64,000 bases of DNA from Rutidosis leptorrhynchoides (Eukaryota; Streptophyta; Magnoliopsida; Asterales; Asteraceae): positions 139,059,501 through 139,123,500 of the forward strand of contig NC_092343.1 of NCBI RefSeq assembly GCF_046630445.1, written 5' to 3'. How positions within the stretch are numbered: the stretch's first letter is position 1; the number at the start of each line of letters is the position of its first letter. The translations under genes were made by a program, and so were the position numbers. Positions 1-12,998 of this stretch are shown here, piece after piece. The notes under the pieces are model-generated. The model made no database searches, was not told the DNA's origin, and was given only the letters and a program-made list of their open reading frames with translations.

Positions 1-1410
1 TCTGAGCGAATATTTATTGTGGATTCCACCAAACTACAAAACAAAAATTTAATTGAGTCAATTATGCAGCAATAATATCACTTAACCTTTACATAACTCT
101 CTGCTATTGCAATTCGAATAGAAACACAATTATAAAACTGAAATTTTGAAGAAAACTATCGGGCTCCCCTGTTCTTCACCCTTCTCACCATGTAATCGCC
201 ACTCGAATACTCACGATCAACACCACTTTGTTCCTCTTTCTTCAACAGTGAGTCACCCTACACTACCCTTGCTAACCACCAATTCTATTCTATTTTTTTC
301 TTTCGATCATCATTATCCTTGAACCGTAAGTTACTAAAGATTGAAGCCACTTGTGTTGTTGTTACTATCAACCAACAAATAACCTACAACCACCTGCTCG
401 TTTCCTTCTTTCATGTTGTAATCACCCAAAAACCACAACAACTACTTAATTTGGTTTCATGCTAGAAGTTATCAAACAACCATCTTTTAACCATCAATGA
501 ATCACCAATAACCTACCACAATCACCAAACCAAAACCATCACAAACAGCATACGGCTTCTGCTACTCGAACCCACAGCCACCACCATCGAAATATCACCA
601 TCAACACCTGCAACCTTCATGAAGATGCTACCAGCTGTTATGTTTCTATTTCTGGGTCAGACCGACACAAATCACATACAACCCAGCTACGTAATGATAT
701 TTTTCTTGTTCTGATTAAATGGATATTGAAAGAAAAGTGATGATAGGATATAAAGGTAGTAATAAAAGAAAAAGGTTAGTGCTGTAAGAGAATTATTACC
801 TTATATAAGTTGTTGGCTCTTGGTTGATGGAAGCCAGCTGTACACAAGCACCAAAATCTTTATGATTGTCGATCACTTTTACCAAGAATTCCACTCAGGC
901 CATTTAAGGATAACATGGACTTAAATTGTTCGAGAATGTTGGGCCACTATATTTCAATTAGATGATATGTTGGATCGTATAACTTGGGCTGTGTTCAATC
1001 TTTCTTGGGCCACTATCATGTGTAAACCATCGAGACCCAACTATTACTGTAATCAAACGAAGAAGAATGATGATGTTACAGAAAACTGATAACGATGATA
1101 GCTGAAGGGGTTGATGATAATCGATGATGATAATAAGATGATGATGATTTAACTGTTATCGTGATGATGATAATATATCGGTGTGAAGATGTATGATGAC
1201 GATGATAGTTGTGATGATGATCGTGATGTTAGATGATTATGATGATGATTGTGTTGATGAATCGATGGAGACGATGATGATGTATTAAAATGATTATGAT
1301 AGTGATAAGATGTTAAATGGGTTATGATTTTAGTTGTGGTATGATACATAAAATGATAAGAATTTTGATGATGATACAAGGATATTAGTGATGATAATGA
1401 TAATGGTGAT

Positions 1411-3410
1411 TGATAATGCTAAAAACGAACATATATTTCATAGCATTATCCCTCAAGAAAGACAAACTTTTAGTTGCAATTGTTCTATTTACTAGTGATA
1501 TTCGTTTAAATAATAAAAGGTGAAGACAAAAGACAGATGCGATGAATTGAAGACGCAAACGACCAAAAAGTTCAAAAGTTCAAAAGTACAAAGTACAATC
1601 AAAGTGGTTCCAATTATTGATGAGAAACGTCTCAAAATTATAAGAGTACAAGCCGCAAAACGCAAAGTACAAGATATTAAATTATACGAAAGGACATTTG
1701 AAAATCCGGAACCGAGACATGAACCAGCTTTCAACGTACGACGCAACGGATCAGAAATTATAAATTAATTATGTATATAAATATAATATAATATATAATT
1801 AATTATATAAATTATATATTTATATTATATTTATAATAAAATCCGTCGACAGACTAAGATCCAAACTTGGATGAGCTGGAATCATGACCTTCGCACTCGT
1901 GGAGTTTGAAAGCCCAAAAAGGTCGCACTCGCGGAGCACTCTCTGCCTATAAAAGAACATGCATTTCGACGATTTATAGATACCTTTTATATTTTGTATA
2001 TATTTTTCTTTCCCCATTTTTATGTATCAAGTATCACTCCAAATCGTAATCTCAATTTGTAATTTTAATTTTAAGTTAGTGATAATAATAAGGATCAATT
2101 AGTCGAATGTTTTAAGGTTCTGTAAGTCGAAACTCTGTCCGTGTACCACTACACTAATAACACCCACTGTAAGTTATGTTTATGTTATTTTCATTAATGT
2201 CTCGTAGCTAAGTTATTATTATGCTTATTTAATGCCGAAGTAATCATGATGTTGGGCTAAATACTAAAATTGGGTAATTGGGCTTTGTACCATAATTGGG
2301 GTTTGGACAAAAGAATGACACTTGTGGAAATTAGACTATGGGCTATTCATGGGCTTTATATTTGTTTAACTAAATGATAGTTTGTTAATTTTAATATAAA
2401 GATTTACAATTGGACATACCTATAAATAACCATATACACTCAATCGGACACGATGGGCGGGATATTTATATGTACGAATAATCGTTCATTTAACCGGATA
2501 CGGGAATGGATTAATAGTCTATGGAATTATTAAAACATGGGTGAAATTATGTACAAGGACACTTGGCATAATTGATAACAAAGTATTAAAACCTTGAATT
2601 ACACGCAGTCGATACCCTGGTGTAATTATTAAACAAAGTATTAAGACCTTGTTACAGTTTAAGTCCCCAATTAGTTGGAATATTTAACTTCGGGTATAAG
2701 GATAATTTGACGAGGACACTGGCACTTTATATTTATGACTGACGGACTGTTATGGACAAAAACCAGACGGACATATTGAATAATCCAGGACAAAGAACAA
2801 TTAACCCATGGGAATAAACTAAAATCAACACGTCAAACATCATGATTACGTAAGTTTAAATAAGCATAATTTCTTTATTTTCATATTTAATTGCACTTCT
2901 AATTATCACATTTTTATTTATTGTCATTGTATTTAATTACACTTTTAATTATCGCACTTTTTAATTATCGCAATTTTATTTCATCGCACTTTTATTTATT
3001 GCAATTTCATTATCGTTATTTATTTTATGCTTTAAATTAAGTCTTTTATTTATTTAATATTTTACATTAGGTTTTAACTGCGACTAAAAGTTTTAAAAAT
3101 CGACAAACCGGTCATTAAACGGTAAAAACCCCCTTTTTATAATAATAATATTACTTATATATATTTGTATTTTTATAAGATAAAACTAATATAGCGTTAA
3201 GCTTTGTTTAAAAGATTTCCCTGTGGAACGAACTGGACTTACTAAAAACTACACTACTGTACGATTAGGTATACTGCCTATAAGTGTTGTAGCAAGGTTT
3301 AGGTATATCCATTCTATAAATAAATAAATATCTTGTGTAAAATTGTATCATATTTAATAGTATTTCCTAGTAAAATATAAGCTATTTCATATACGCCTCG
3401 CATAACATCA
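1411..3410 (+). mobile_element. Athila-type solo LTR inside the E0 5' LTR
   Basis: A 2000-bp LTR starts TGATAATGCTAAAAACG and ends GCATAACATCA. It is flanked by perfect 5-bp repeats GTGAT (1406-1410 and 3411-3415). No internal domain remains, so it is a solo LTR left by LTR-LTR recombination. The sequence (tandem 'caaaagt/acaaagt' words near 1570, sequences near 1900 reading gcactcg/cgcggagc, the stretch with ccctgtggaacgaac at 3219) resembles Athila-group LTRs I recall from Asteraceae. The family name is from memory; the boundaries and repeats are directly visible. The 82-codon ORF at 1520-1768 lies inside it and is not considered a gene. Confidence 0.8.
1948..1955 (+). promoter_or_regulatory. 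TATA box of the Athila-type solo LTR
   Basis: TATAAAAG follows two GC-rich imperfect palindromes (near 1890-1905 and 1921-1938, containing GCACTCGTGGAG and GCACTCGCGGAG), in the usual arrangement of an LTR core promoter. Activity is unknown. Confidence 0.6.
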
Positions 3411-3490
3411 GTGATATCATGAAGAAGATGAATTCAGGTTTATACGGTTTAAAAGTATTTAGTGTAATAATAAATACAGAAAGTGTCAAA

Positions 3491-3562
3491 CAGCTCAATG
3501 GTTGGTGGATGGTTGTTAACGAAAGGACCTGGGTTCGATCCTAGAATACTACACATTTTTTT
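3491..3562 (+). other. tRNA-like module 1 (A box, B box, T-run) in LTR
   Basis: CAGCTCAATGGTTG (3491-3504) resembles a tRNA A box. GGTTCGATCCT (3532-3542) fits the B-box consensus about 41 bases further on. A run of T (3556-3562) could end Pol III transcription. There is no full cloverleaf, so it is a tRNA-derived or SINE-like piece rather than a tRNA gene. Confidence 0.5.
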
Positions 3563-3756
3563 GTGATTATTCTGCTGCAGTCCATTAAGTTTAGTGGACT
3601 TTGAGTTAGGCTAGTAAATGAGTTTAGAAAATTTAACTGTTGGGCTTATGAAACTACCGTGGGCCGAGATACATTTTCCTAGGTTCTGTTGGGCCAAATG
3701 ATAAAAGAATAATGGTTATATAGATATAGGTTCATATTATTTCAGAAAAATATAAA

Positions 3757-3836
3757 CAGCTCGATGGTTAAGAGAGGTTGCGGTTGAGCGAGAGGTCGTG
3801 GGTTCGAGTCCCGGCTCGGGCACTTTATCTTTTTTT
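3757..3836 (+). other. tRNA-like module 2 (A box, B box, T-run) in LTR
   Basis: CAGCTCGATGGTTA is followed 44 bases later by GGTTCGAGTCC (3801-3811, perfect B box) and a T-run at 3830-3836. It is followed by 'cttaaggtagt' and ATT repeats, the same order seen next to the tRNA-like modules of E1's LTRs, so it looks like a shared LTR component. Confidence 0.5.
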
Positions 3837-3857
3837 AAACCTCTTAAGGTAGTCTTA

Positions 3858-4080
3858 ACATTATTATTATTATCATTAATTTTATCATGTTTATTATTAA
3901 TTTTATTATTAATATTATTATTATCTTCGTTATGATTATGATTATTAATTATTAATGAATGTATTATTATTATCATAATTATTATTATTAGAATTATCAT
4001 TATTTTCATTATTATTATTTTTATTATAAATTTTATTATTTCTAACACTGATATCATTATTTTTATAGTTATTATTATTA
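3858..4080. repeat. ATT-rich degenerate microsatellite
   Basis: Interrupted ATT/TTA triplets within the E0 5' LTR; the equivalent of the triplet tracts in E0's 3' LTR, E1 and E3. Confidence 0.8.
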
Positions 4081-4961
4081 GTAGTATATTATCATTATAA
4101 TCAAAAACAACTTTTATTACTATTATTGATATTATGTTACCAAATAAATATTTTGTATATAAAATATACTTTTAGTAATATTACATATAAGTATTTAATA
4201 ATCATATTAACATTTTATATATAAATATTCATATATTACAACTTAAGTATTTTAATATAATACTAACCAAATATATATTAATATAACTATATAGATGTTA
4301 ATCATTTTGAATATATACACAAATTAAATATATAATATATAAATTAAGATATGATAAATAAATTTGTTTGATTACGATTATGTGTATTGATAAATATACA
4401 AATGATATAGGTTCGTGAATCCAAGGCCAACCCTATACTTGTTCAATGTCGTCATATGTATTTTTACTACAAAATACAGTCCGGTGAGTTTCATTTGCTC
4501 CCTTTTTAAATGCTTTTGCAATATATATCTTTGGGACTGAGAATACATGCGCTGCTTTTATAACTGTTTTACGAAATAGACACAAGTACTTAAAACTACA
4601 TTCTATGGCTGGATTATTAAATCGAATATGCCTTTTTTGTCTGGTAATCTAAGAATTAGGGAACAGACACCCTAATTGACGTGAATCCTAAAGATAGATC
4701 TATTGGGCCTAACAAACCCCATCCAAAGTACCGGATGCTTTAGTACTTTGAAATTTATATCATGTCCGATTAAAGATCCCAGAATGATGGGGATATTCTT
4801 ATATATGCATCTTGTTAATGTCGGTTACCAGGTGTTCAATCCATAAGAATGATATTTTTGTCTCTATGCATGGGACGTATGTTTATGAGAAATGGAAATA
4901 TGAAATCTTGTGGTCTATTAAATTTATGAAATGATTATTTATGTTAAACTAATGAACTCAC

Positions 4962-4975
4962 CAACCTTTTGGTTG
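4962..4975 (+). other. Conserved LTR hairpin (E0 5' LTR copy)
   Basis: CAACCTTTTGGTTG can form a 5-bp stem with a TTTT loop. It sits just before 'gacactttaaagcatgttta' and a TTCTCAGG word. The same hairpin recurs in every long-LTR element of this window. Confidence 0.55.
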
Positions 4976-5324
4976 ACACTTTAAAGCATGTTTATTCTCA
5001 GGTACAAAACAAATCTTCCGCTGTTCATTTGCTCATTTTATAGATATTACTTGGAGTCAGTCATGGCATATTTCAAAAGACGTTGCATTCGATTCGTCGA
5101 GTTCATCAAGATTATTATTAAGTCAATTATAGTTGGATATATTATGAAATGGTATGCATGCCTGTCAACTTTTGATGTAATGAAAGATTGTCTTTTCAAA
5201 AACGAATGCAATATTTGTAAAATGTATCATATAGAGGTCAAGTACCTCGCGATGTAATCAACTATTGTGAATCGTTTATAATTGATATGGACTTCATTTG
5301 GATGGATTAGGACGGGTCTCTACA

Positions 5325-6649
5325 CAAATCACAAGGACTAAATTGTACATTAAGCATTCTGATGATTTTGTTTCTGATGAAATCTTTAGCGAATACCTTG
5401 CTTCTGACTCCAAACTTTTGCGGACAAATTTTCTTCACCATCCTTCAATATTAGAAATTCCAAGATATCATCGTATCTTTCATTATAAATATCCTCCATA
5501 TTTCTGAAGATATTTTCATAACTATTCTTATCTGAAATCATTAATCTCTTCGTGCTATCAGTGTTACATCATATAGAAACTGTTAGTTTCTATATTCTGT
5601 AAACTTTCGAGCTTAAAATATGAATGTTATTGAAGTAATGTTGGGAACTGATGCATGAGTTAGTATAATATAATGACACTTGATCAACGTGATTATATTA
5701 CAGTAAGTCATGCTGAGTTTCTAAATGGAACATGTTGATTCACAGATTATAACGTCATCATGTGTCATGTTACATAACTCTTTCATTCTGCTTAACTTCT
5801 GAACATATCAAGAAAGTATATTCTTGATAGTTCTATTCTCAATGATTCTGATAATTTGACAAATCAAATCGTACGATTACGTTCTTTCTTGGTTAGAACA
5901 TTAAGTTCATTCGAAAACTCTGTACTTACGAATTCTGGACCATTGCTCGCTTTACTAGAGGTCGAGAGGATAATAAAAAGGCAAAGAGATTCAAAATATA
6001 AGAGAAAATATAAAGCCAATAACAACACGGAGGTTACAAACCATGGATATTAATATGAATAGCACTATAAGGACACGGTAGAATTAAGAATAGTATCACC
6101 CCAAGATAATAGTAGAAGTAAACAGATTTTTTTGGTGGAAAGATTGAAAAGAGAGATGACATAAATAATAATTAGAAAAATATCAAGGATTAGGAATGGA
6201 TTAAGCATTTTCACAATCTTTTGGATATACGAACTAAGAAAGAAAGTATAGGAATGGTGAGAATAATGGAACGGAAAAAGTTTAATTTATAATAGAAATA
6301 TCAGACAGAGTAATTGAGGCAGATCACCATATTTAATTATAGAGAACTTAATTTCCTTACTCGCCGAAGAATCAAATCTTTTAGATTTCGAAGATTTTCT
6401 TTAAATCCCTTGAATTTCGGAATTCAACCAAGACAACGTCAAAAGTTAAGAAGAAACTTTATTTATTTATTTCACTCTTTTGTGATAGCTTCATTTATAC
6501 TCTCCGCGTAATCAAATCGTTTTATCTATATTAATCAATAATGATAAAACTCTATTTATCAACTCATATGCGTCATGAAAACATTTTTATTGTTAACCAT
6601 GACGACCACACTCAAATTTCGGGACGAAATTTCTTTAACGGGTAGGTAC
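5325..6649 (+). mobile_element. E0 internal remnant (no coding capacity)
   Basis: Sequence between the two E0 LTRs. It matches, in opposite orientation, the PPT-proximal half of the internal regions of E1 (about 18615-19440) and E3; for example the words 'aaatctttagcgaataccttgcttc' near 5378 have counterparts near 19365. No primer-binding site follows the 5' LTR end, so the PBS-proximal part of the internal region has been deleted. Short ORFs here have no recognisable product. Confidence 0.65.
6614..6649 (+). promoter_or_regulatory. E0 palindrome and polypurine tract
   Basis: A perfect inverted repeat AAATTTCGGGACGAAATTT (6614-6632) is followed by TTAACGGGTAGGTAC directly abutting the 3' LTR start. 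This is the plus-strand priming region; near-identical copies precede the 3' LTRs of E1, E2 and E3. Confidence 0.7.
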
Positions 6650-9334
6650 TGTGACGACTCGGGAATTTCTGACTAAATTTAAACTTAATCTTTATATAAT
6701 TTCAATACGATAAGCCAAGTATGTAATGTTGAGTCTAGAAAATTTTGAAATGATGTATATATATATTCATTTGACCTTCGACTGCTCTCAACAATTCACG
6801 AACAATTAATTGTAAATAGATATGTGTGTATAAATATATATATATATATATATAAATAATAATTGGAAATATAATTTGAAGTATTATATGTTGTTGTTAT
6901 TAAAATTAATAAAAATAAAAATAGGATATTATAATAATTATTATCTACAATATATCTATATATATAAATAAAGTATTTTAAAAATAAATATTAAATGATT
7001 GTACTTTTCAATTGATGTTCCTAATGATATTAAGTAAGTTAAATTTAAACTTATATGATTTTAAAATAATTGGTGATTCGAAAATGAGTTCTATAAACTT
7101 TAGGCTTACTAAAAATACAATTAGGACCTAGTTATTAAATTTTAAAACTTTTTATATTTTACTTGGGGTTAGGAGTGAATAATTAATGTAAGTTTTATTT
7201 AATAGTTAATGATCGAATTTTATACCATAATGATCAAAATAAATAAATACAGTTAATTTAAAAATATGAGATTTTTCTGAACACTTTTATCTGCCACTGA
7301 TTTCAAATAGTGCACGATACACATCCGTGTCGGTAGTGTAATCCAAATATTCGGCTGTTATCTATTGAACTTATAATTTATTATTGTGCTTGATTAGTTC
7401 TTTATTCATCCCACTAACACGTTTTATTTTAAAATATATTATATTTATTATTAAATTTAAATTATTACGTTATGATTCAATTATGTCAAGAAAATGGATC
7501 CGTGAATCGACATTATGATTGATAAAATTACTTTACTTAATTGAATGATTGTTAAACTTTCTATTTCCTTTTCACCTTTCGATATAATATATAATTGTAT
7601 ACATATACAGATAGATAGAACCATCACTCTCCCTCTCTCATCTTCATTCATGAACCCAAAAACCCATGTCTACTATGACTACCGCTGCTTGTATCTATTC
7701 GACCAACACTACCGTCGGTATCTTCACCATGTTTGATATTCACCATAATAACTATCTTTACCAACATATAACCGAGCACCACCTACACTATGGTTGTCGT
7801 TTCAGCCCACAAGACCACTACATGAAAACCGACACAATGACCATCAAGCCGCCACCTCCTACAACTATAAACCGCCATCATAGAATCACCATTTAACCAC
7901 AAGTCACCACCTTCGTTACTTACTTGCTGCTACGATACTATTATGTTGATTGTTTCTATTATCGTAACCGTAGTGAATTGAAGCAAACCTCATCATGTTC
8001 GATAGTAAACAAAACCTACTTGTAGCTTTTGGGTCGACTGCTACTGTTTTGGTTTCAAACGAAGCCCCATAACCAACACTTGTAACTAATATTACTACAA
8101 GGCTACTATAGTATCCATCTGTTTCTGTTACTAAGTCGAAGTCAAGATAAACCAACCATCGAATCATCTTGTAAGCTTCCTATCTCCTGGTTCATTGTAG
8201 ACCACCATCTCACTCACTTTATATATCTCTTTTGTCCAAAATCCACCATCTTTCACAACCAAACCCAAGTATCATTAAATTAATTGTTGCTACAAGGCTT
8301 CTATTCTGCTTTAAACCATCGACCACCATGACACCCTCACTAAACCCTCAGCATCTCTAGTTGTCACCTTCACTAACACTCAAGAATAGCCACAACCTTC
8401 ACCTTCAATTTTTTTATTTACATAAAATATTAAACTTACTGTGGTGAGGGAAATCGAACCAGGCCACACATGCTATCCAATTTAAACGGTTGCTATGATT
8501 CTGTTGTTCCGGTTACAAGCCACCATACCACCATCGATTCCGCCATTAAACCCACCTGCACATATATTTTTTTTCTGTTTCCATCGTGATATCCTATCGC
8601 TAATATGGTGACCAGTCCAGCTTCTGTGTTAAACCCACCATGATCGAACCTATTTAATTGCTTCTGCTTCCTGTTTGTCAACGCAAAATAAATTGATTAA
8701 AGTAAAGTAATTTGTTTGATTTGATTGATTTACGAATAAAAGGAGAGGATTGGGGGTCATGATAAGGACTTATTCTTTAGATTCTAAATCCCTCACTAAT
8801 AATTGTTGTATTCTAACAAACGATGCAACTTGTGAGTCGTATGAATTTAGACTTCCTATTGGATTTGTGAAATCTGTTGGGCCGTATTTTCTGTTGGGGA
8901 AATTGGGTCACCGAAAATTCATGTAGTGGGCTGCTAGGTTTAAGTTAGTTTTGGACTTTAAGTGTTGTTGGGCAAAGAATTCAATTTGTTCGTTGGGCTG
9001 CTACGGTCCTTTGAACTTTAGATAAACTATGATTTAGATTAATTGATGATGAGGATCGTGATATTGTTAATGATATAATTATGATTCACAATCAATGATT
9101 TATGATGTTAGTGATGATGTTATGGCCATGTCGATGAGTATGATTATGGTTGATGATAAATAATGATCATAATATGTTAAGTGATAAAGATTATGATTAT
9201 GTCATAGTCATGATGATAATTATCGAATGTTACGAGAATATTGAGGAGACAAAAACATTAATGATGATTATGGTATGATGATATGACCATGGTGATGATA
9301 GAATGACTATAATGATGCGAGTTAGAACGATGTT
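6650..9334 (+). mobile_element. E0 3' LTR, first part
   Basis: Starts TGTGACGACTCG right after the polypurine tract and is interrupted at 9334 by E2. It contains AT-rich sequence, a CACC-rich stretch at about 7620-8400 (leader-like), a GGGCC segment (8880-9000) and GAT repeats (9040-9334), the same order as in the 5' LTR. Short ORFs here (for example 7545-7896) are simple-sequence artefacts of the CACC-rich tract. Confidence 0.65.
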
Positions 9335-12300
9335 TGTAGTGACCCGAACTTTTCCACGTTTATATATATTAATTTAGATTGATATTTACATGACTAAATG
9401 TTTCCAATGTGTTAAGCAATCAAACTTGTTAAGACTTGATTAAATGAAATAAATTTTATATAGGCAATTGATCACCCAAGTTGACCGGCGATTCACGAAC
9501 GTTACAAATTTGTAAAAACTACATGTTGTGGTATATATTGACATATATATATGGTTGACATGAGATTATGATGAGTAAGTATCTCACTAAGTATATTAAC
9601 AATGTGTGATATACATAAGAAATGAGATTACTAAGTTAAGAAACTCGAAATGATATATATATATATATAACGATTATCGTTATGATAACGTCTACTAAAT
9701 ACATATGTATCATATTAAGATATTGATACACTATATTTAACATGATAAAATGATATTTAAATATATCATTAAGTGTGTTAACAATGAACTACATATGTAA
9801 AAACAAGAGTACTAACTCAAGAATTACGAAACGAGACTTATATGTAACGATTATCGTTGTAACGATATTTTAATGTATATATCATATTAAGAGATATTCA
9901 TACATCATAATATCATGATAACATAATAATTTAACATCTCATTTGATATAATAAACATTGGGTTAACAACATTAATTGAGATCGTTAACTTAAAAGTTTC
10001 AAAACAACACTTACATGTAACGACTAACGAAGACTTAACGACTCCATTAGAATGTATATACATGTTGTGTTTTGATATGTATTCTTACACTTTTGAAAGA
10101 CTTCAAGACACATATCAAAGTACTTCTACTTAATAAAAATGCTTACAATTACATCCTCGTTCAGTTTCATCAACAATTCTACTCGTATGCATCCGTATTT
10201 GTACTCGTACAATACACAGCTTTTAGATGTATGTACTATTGGTATATACACTCCAATTATCAGCTCTTATCAGCCCATGTGAGTCACCTAACACATGTGG
10301 GAACCATCATTTGGCATCTAGCATGAAATATCTCATAAAATTACAAAAATATGAGTAATCATTCATGACTTATTTACATGAAAACAAAATTACATATCCT
10401 TTATATCTAATCCATACACCAACAACCAAAAACACCTACAAACACTTTCATTCTTAAATTTTCTTCATCTAATTGATCTCTCTCAAGTTCTATCTTCAAG
10501 TTCTAAGTGTTCTTCATAAATTCTACAAGTTCTAGTTTCATAAAATCAAGAATACTTCCAAGTTTGCTAGCTTACTTCCAATCTTGTAGAGTGATCATCC
10601 AACCTCAAGAAATCTTTCTTATTTACAGTAATATATCTTTCTAATACAAGGTAATACTCATATTCAAACTTTGATTCAATTTCTATAACTATAACAATCT
10701 TATTTCAAGTGAAAATCTTACTTGAACTTGTTTTCGTGTCATGATTCTACTTCAAGAACTTTCAAGCCATCCAAAATCCTTTGAAGATAGATCCATTTTC
10801 TCTTTTCCAGTAGGTTTATCCACAAAACTTGAGGTAGTAATGATGTTCATAACATCATTCGATTCATACATATAAAGCTATCTTATTCGAAGGTTTAAAC
10901 TTGAAATCACTAGAACATAGTTTAGTTAATTCTAAACTTGTTCGCAAACAAAAATTAATCCTTCTAACTTGACTTTTAAAATCAACTAAACACATGTTCT
11001 ATATCTATATGATATGCTAACTTAATGATTTAAAACCTGGAAACACGAAAAACACCGTAAAACCGGACATACGGCGTCGTAGTAACACCGCGGGCTGTTT
11101 TGGGTTTGATAATTAAAAACTATGATAAACTTTGATTTAAAAGTTGATCTTCTAGGAAAATAATTTTTCTTATGAACATGAAACGATATCCAAAAATCAT
11201 GGTTAAACTCAAAGTGGAAGTATATTTTTCAAAATGGTCATCAAGACGTCGTTCTTTCGACTGAAATGACTACCTCTTACAAAAACAATTTGTAACTTAT
11301 ATTTTTGACTATAAACCTATACTTTTTATGTTTAGATTCATAAAATAGAGTTCAATATGAAACCATAGCAATTTGATTCACTCAAAACGGATTTAAAATG
11401 AAGAAGTTATGGGTAAAACAAGATTGAATATTTTTTTATTTTTGTAGCTTAGGGAAATATTAACAATTCTATACAAATCATATCCTAGCTAACTTATATT
11501 GTATTATAGATGTATTCTAATATATTATATAATCTTGAGATACCATAGACACGTATGCAAATGTATTGACATATCATATCGACCCATGTATATATATTAT
11601 TTGGAACAACCATAGACACTCTATATGCAGTAATGTTGGAGTTAGCTATACAGGGTTGAGGTTGATTCTAAAAATATATATACTTTGAGTTGTGATCTAG
11701 CCTGAGACATGTATACACTGGGTCGTGGATTGATTCAAGATAATATATATCGATTTATTTCTGTACATCTAACTGTCGACAACTAGTTGTAGGTTACTAA
11801 CGAGGACAGCTGACTTAATAAACTTAAAACATAAAAATGTATTAAAAGTGTTGTAAATATATTTTGAACATACTTTGATATATATGTACATATTTGTTAT
11901 AGGTTCGTGAATCGACCAGTGGCCAAGTCTTACTTCCCGATGAAGTAAAAATCTGTGAAAGTGAGTTATAGTCCCACTTTTAAAATCTAATATTTTGGGA
12001 TGAGAATACATGCAAGTTTATAAATGTTTTACGAAATAGACACAAGTAATTGAAACTACATTATATGGGTGAATGATCGAAGCCGAATATGCCCCTTTTG
12101 CTTGGTAGCCTAAGAATTAGTAAACCGATCTACTAATTGACGCGAATCCTAAAGATAGATCTATTGGGCCTAACGAACCCCATTCAAAGTACCGGATGCT
12201 TTAGTACTTCGAATTCATTTTTATTATGTCCGAAGGATTTCCCAGAATGATAGGGTATATTCTTATATGCATCTTGTTAATGTCAGTTACCAGGTGTTCA

Positions 12301-12789
12301 CCATATGAATGAATTTTATCTCTATGTATGGGATGTATATTGAAATATGAAATCTTGTGGTCAATTATTATGATTTGATAATATATAGGTTAAACCTATA
12401 ACTCACCAACATTTTTGTTGACGTTTTAAGCATGTTTATTCTCAGGTGATTATTAAGAGCTTCCGCTGTTGCATACTAAAATAAGGACAAGATTTGGAGT
12501 CCATGCTTGTATGATATTGTGTAAAAACTGCATTCAAGAAAGTTATTTTTGATGTAATATATTCTTATTGTAAACCATTATGTAATGGTCGTGTGTAAAC
12601 GGTATATTTTAGATTATCATTATTTGATAATCTATGTAATGCTTTTTAAACCTTTATCGATAAAATAAAGGTTATGGTTGTTTTAAAAATGAATGCAGTC
12701 GTTGAAAAACGTCTCATATAGAGGTCAAAACCTCGCGACGAAATCAATTAATATGGAACGTTTATAATCAATATGAACGGGACATTTCA
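9335..12789 (+). mobile_element. E2 5' LTR
   Basis: 3455 bp, TGTAGTGACCCG ... CGGGACATTTCA. The 3' copy totals 3449 bp, in agreement. It holds AT-rich repeats, a C/A-rich leader-like stretch around 10420-10620, and the conserved block with the hairpin at 12407-12420. No gene is credible: the 84-codon frame at 10072-10326 recurs in the other LTR only because the LTRs are copies. Confidence 0.88.
12407..12420 (+). other. Conserved LTR hairpin, covarying version (E2)
   Basis: CAACATTTTTGTTG forms a 5-bp stem CAACA/TGTTG with a TTTT loop. Compared with CAACC/GGTTG in E0 and E1, both sides of one pair have changed, keeping the pairing. The 3' LTR copy is at 41531-41544. Confidence 0.55.
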
Positions 12790-12791
12790 GT

Positions 12792-12803
12792 TGGTATCCG
12801 AGC
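12792..12803 (+). promoter_or_regulatory. E2 primer-binding site (initiator tRNA-Met type)
   Basis: TGGTATCCGAGC begins two bases after the 5' LTR end and matches the usual TGGTATCAGAGC with one mismatch. Confidence 0.75.
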
Positions 12804-12998
12804 GTTGGTCTTAGAGAACCAAAAAATTTGCATTAGTGTGTCTTATCAAGTTTGTTAGGATGCATTAGTGAGTCTGGACTTCGACCGTGTTTTCTTTAAA
12901 AATGATTGCTTAACATTTTTGTTGGAAACTATATATTATTAACATGTAAATATTATGTGATATATTAATCTCTTAACATGTTTGATATAGTGTGATAG

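Larger units (their letters stand above)
1..5324 (+). mobile_element. E0 5' LTR (start outside window), Tekay-like non-autonomous retrotransposon
   Basis: Long LTR running off the left edge and ending CTCTACA at 5324. Block order: a CACC-rich leader-like stretch (about 180-650), a GGGCC-containing segment (850-1010), GAT-rich repeats (1050-1410), the inserted solo LTR 1411-3410, two tRNA-like modules (3491-3836), ATT repeats (3858-4080) and a conserved block (4390-5324). The last block is clearly similar to 42640-43547 in the 3' LTR and, in reverse complement, to E1's LTR. The two E0 LTR copies differ in many places, so the element is old; pairing 1-5324 with 6650-43547 as one element is inferred from order and family rather than proven. 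No gene is seen here. Confidence 0.65.

Noticed and set aside
1520-1768. 82-codon charged ORF
   Set aside because: Lies inside the Athila-type solo LTR, in a tandem-word region, and continues into AT-rich non-coding LTR; no domain.
3757-3836. True tRNA gene
   Set aside because: A and B boxes are present but no acceptor stem, anticodon arm or cloverleaf can be drawn.
3737-4057. Minus-strand 106-codon frame with the piece 'PGLEPTTSRST'
   Set aside because: The piece is an antisense translation of the B box of the tRNA-like module; such peptides occur widely as annotation artefacts.
8430-8510. tRNA-like module in the E0 3' LTR (minus strand, GGTTCGATTTCC)
   Set aside because: A B-box-like word only; no convincing A box at the right spacing.
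10072-10326. 84-codon frame repeated at 39194-39448
   Set aside because: Both are the same part of the two E2 LTRs; the frame spans AT-rich LTR with no motif.
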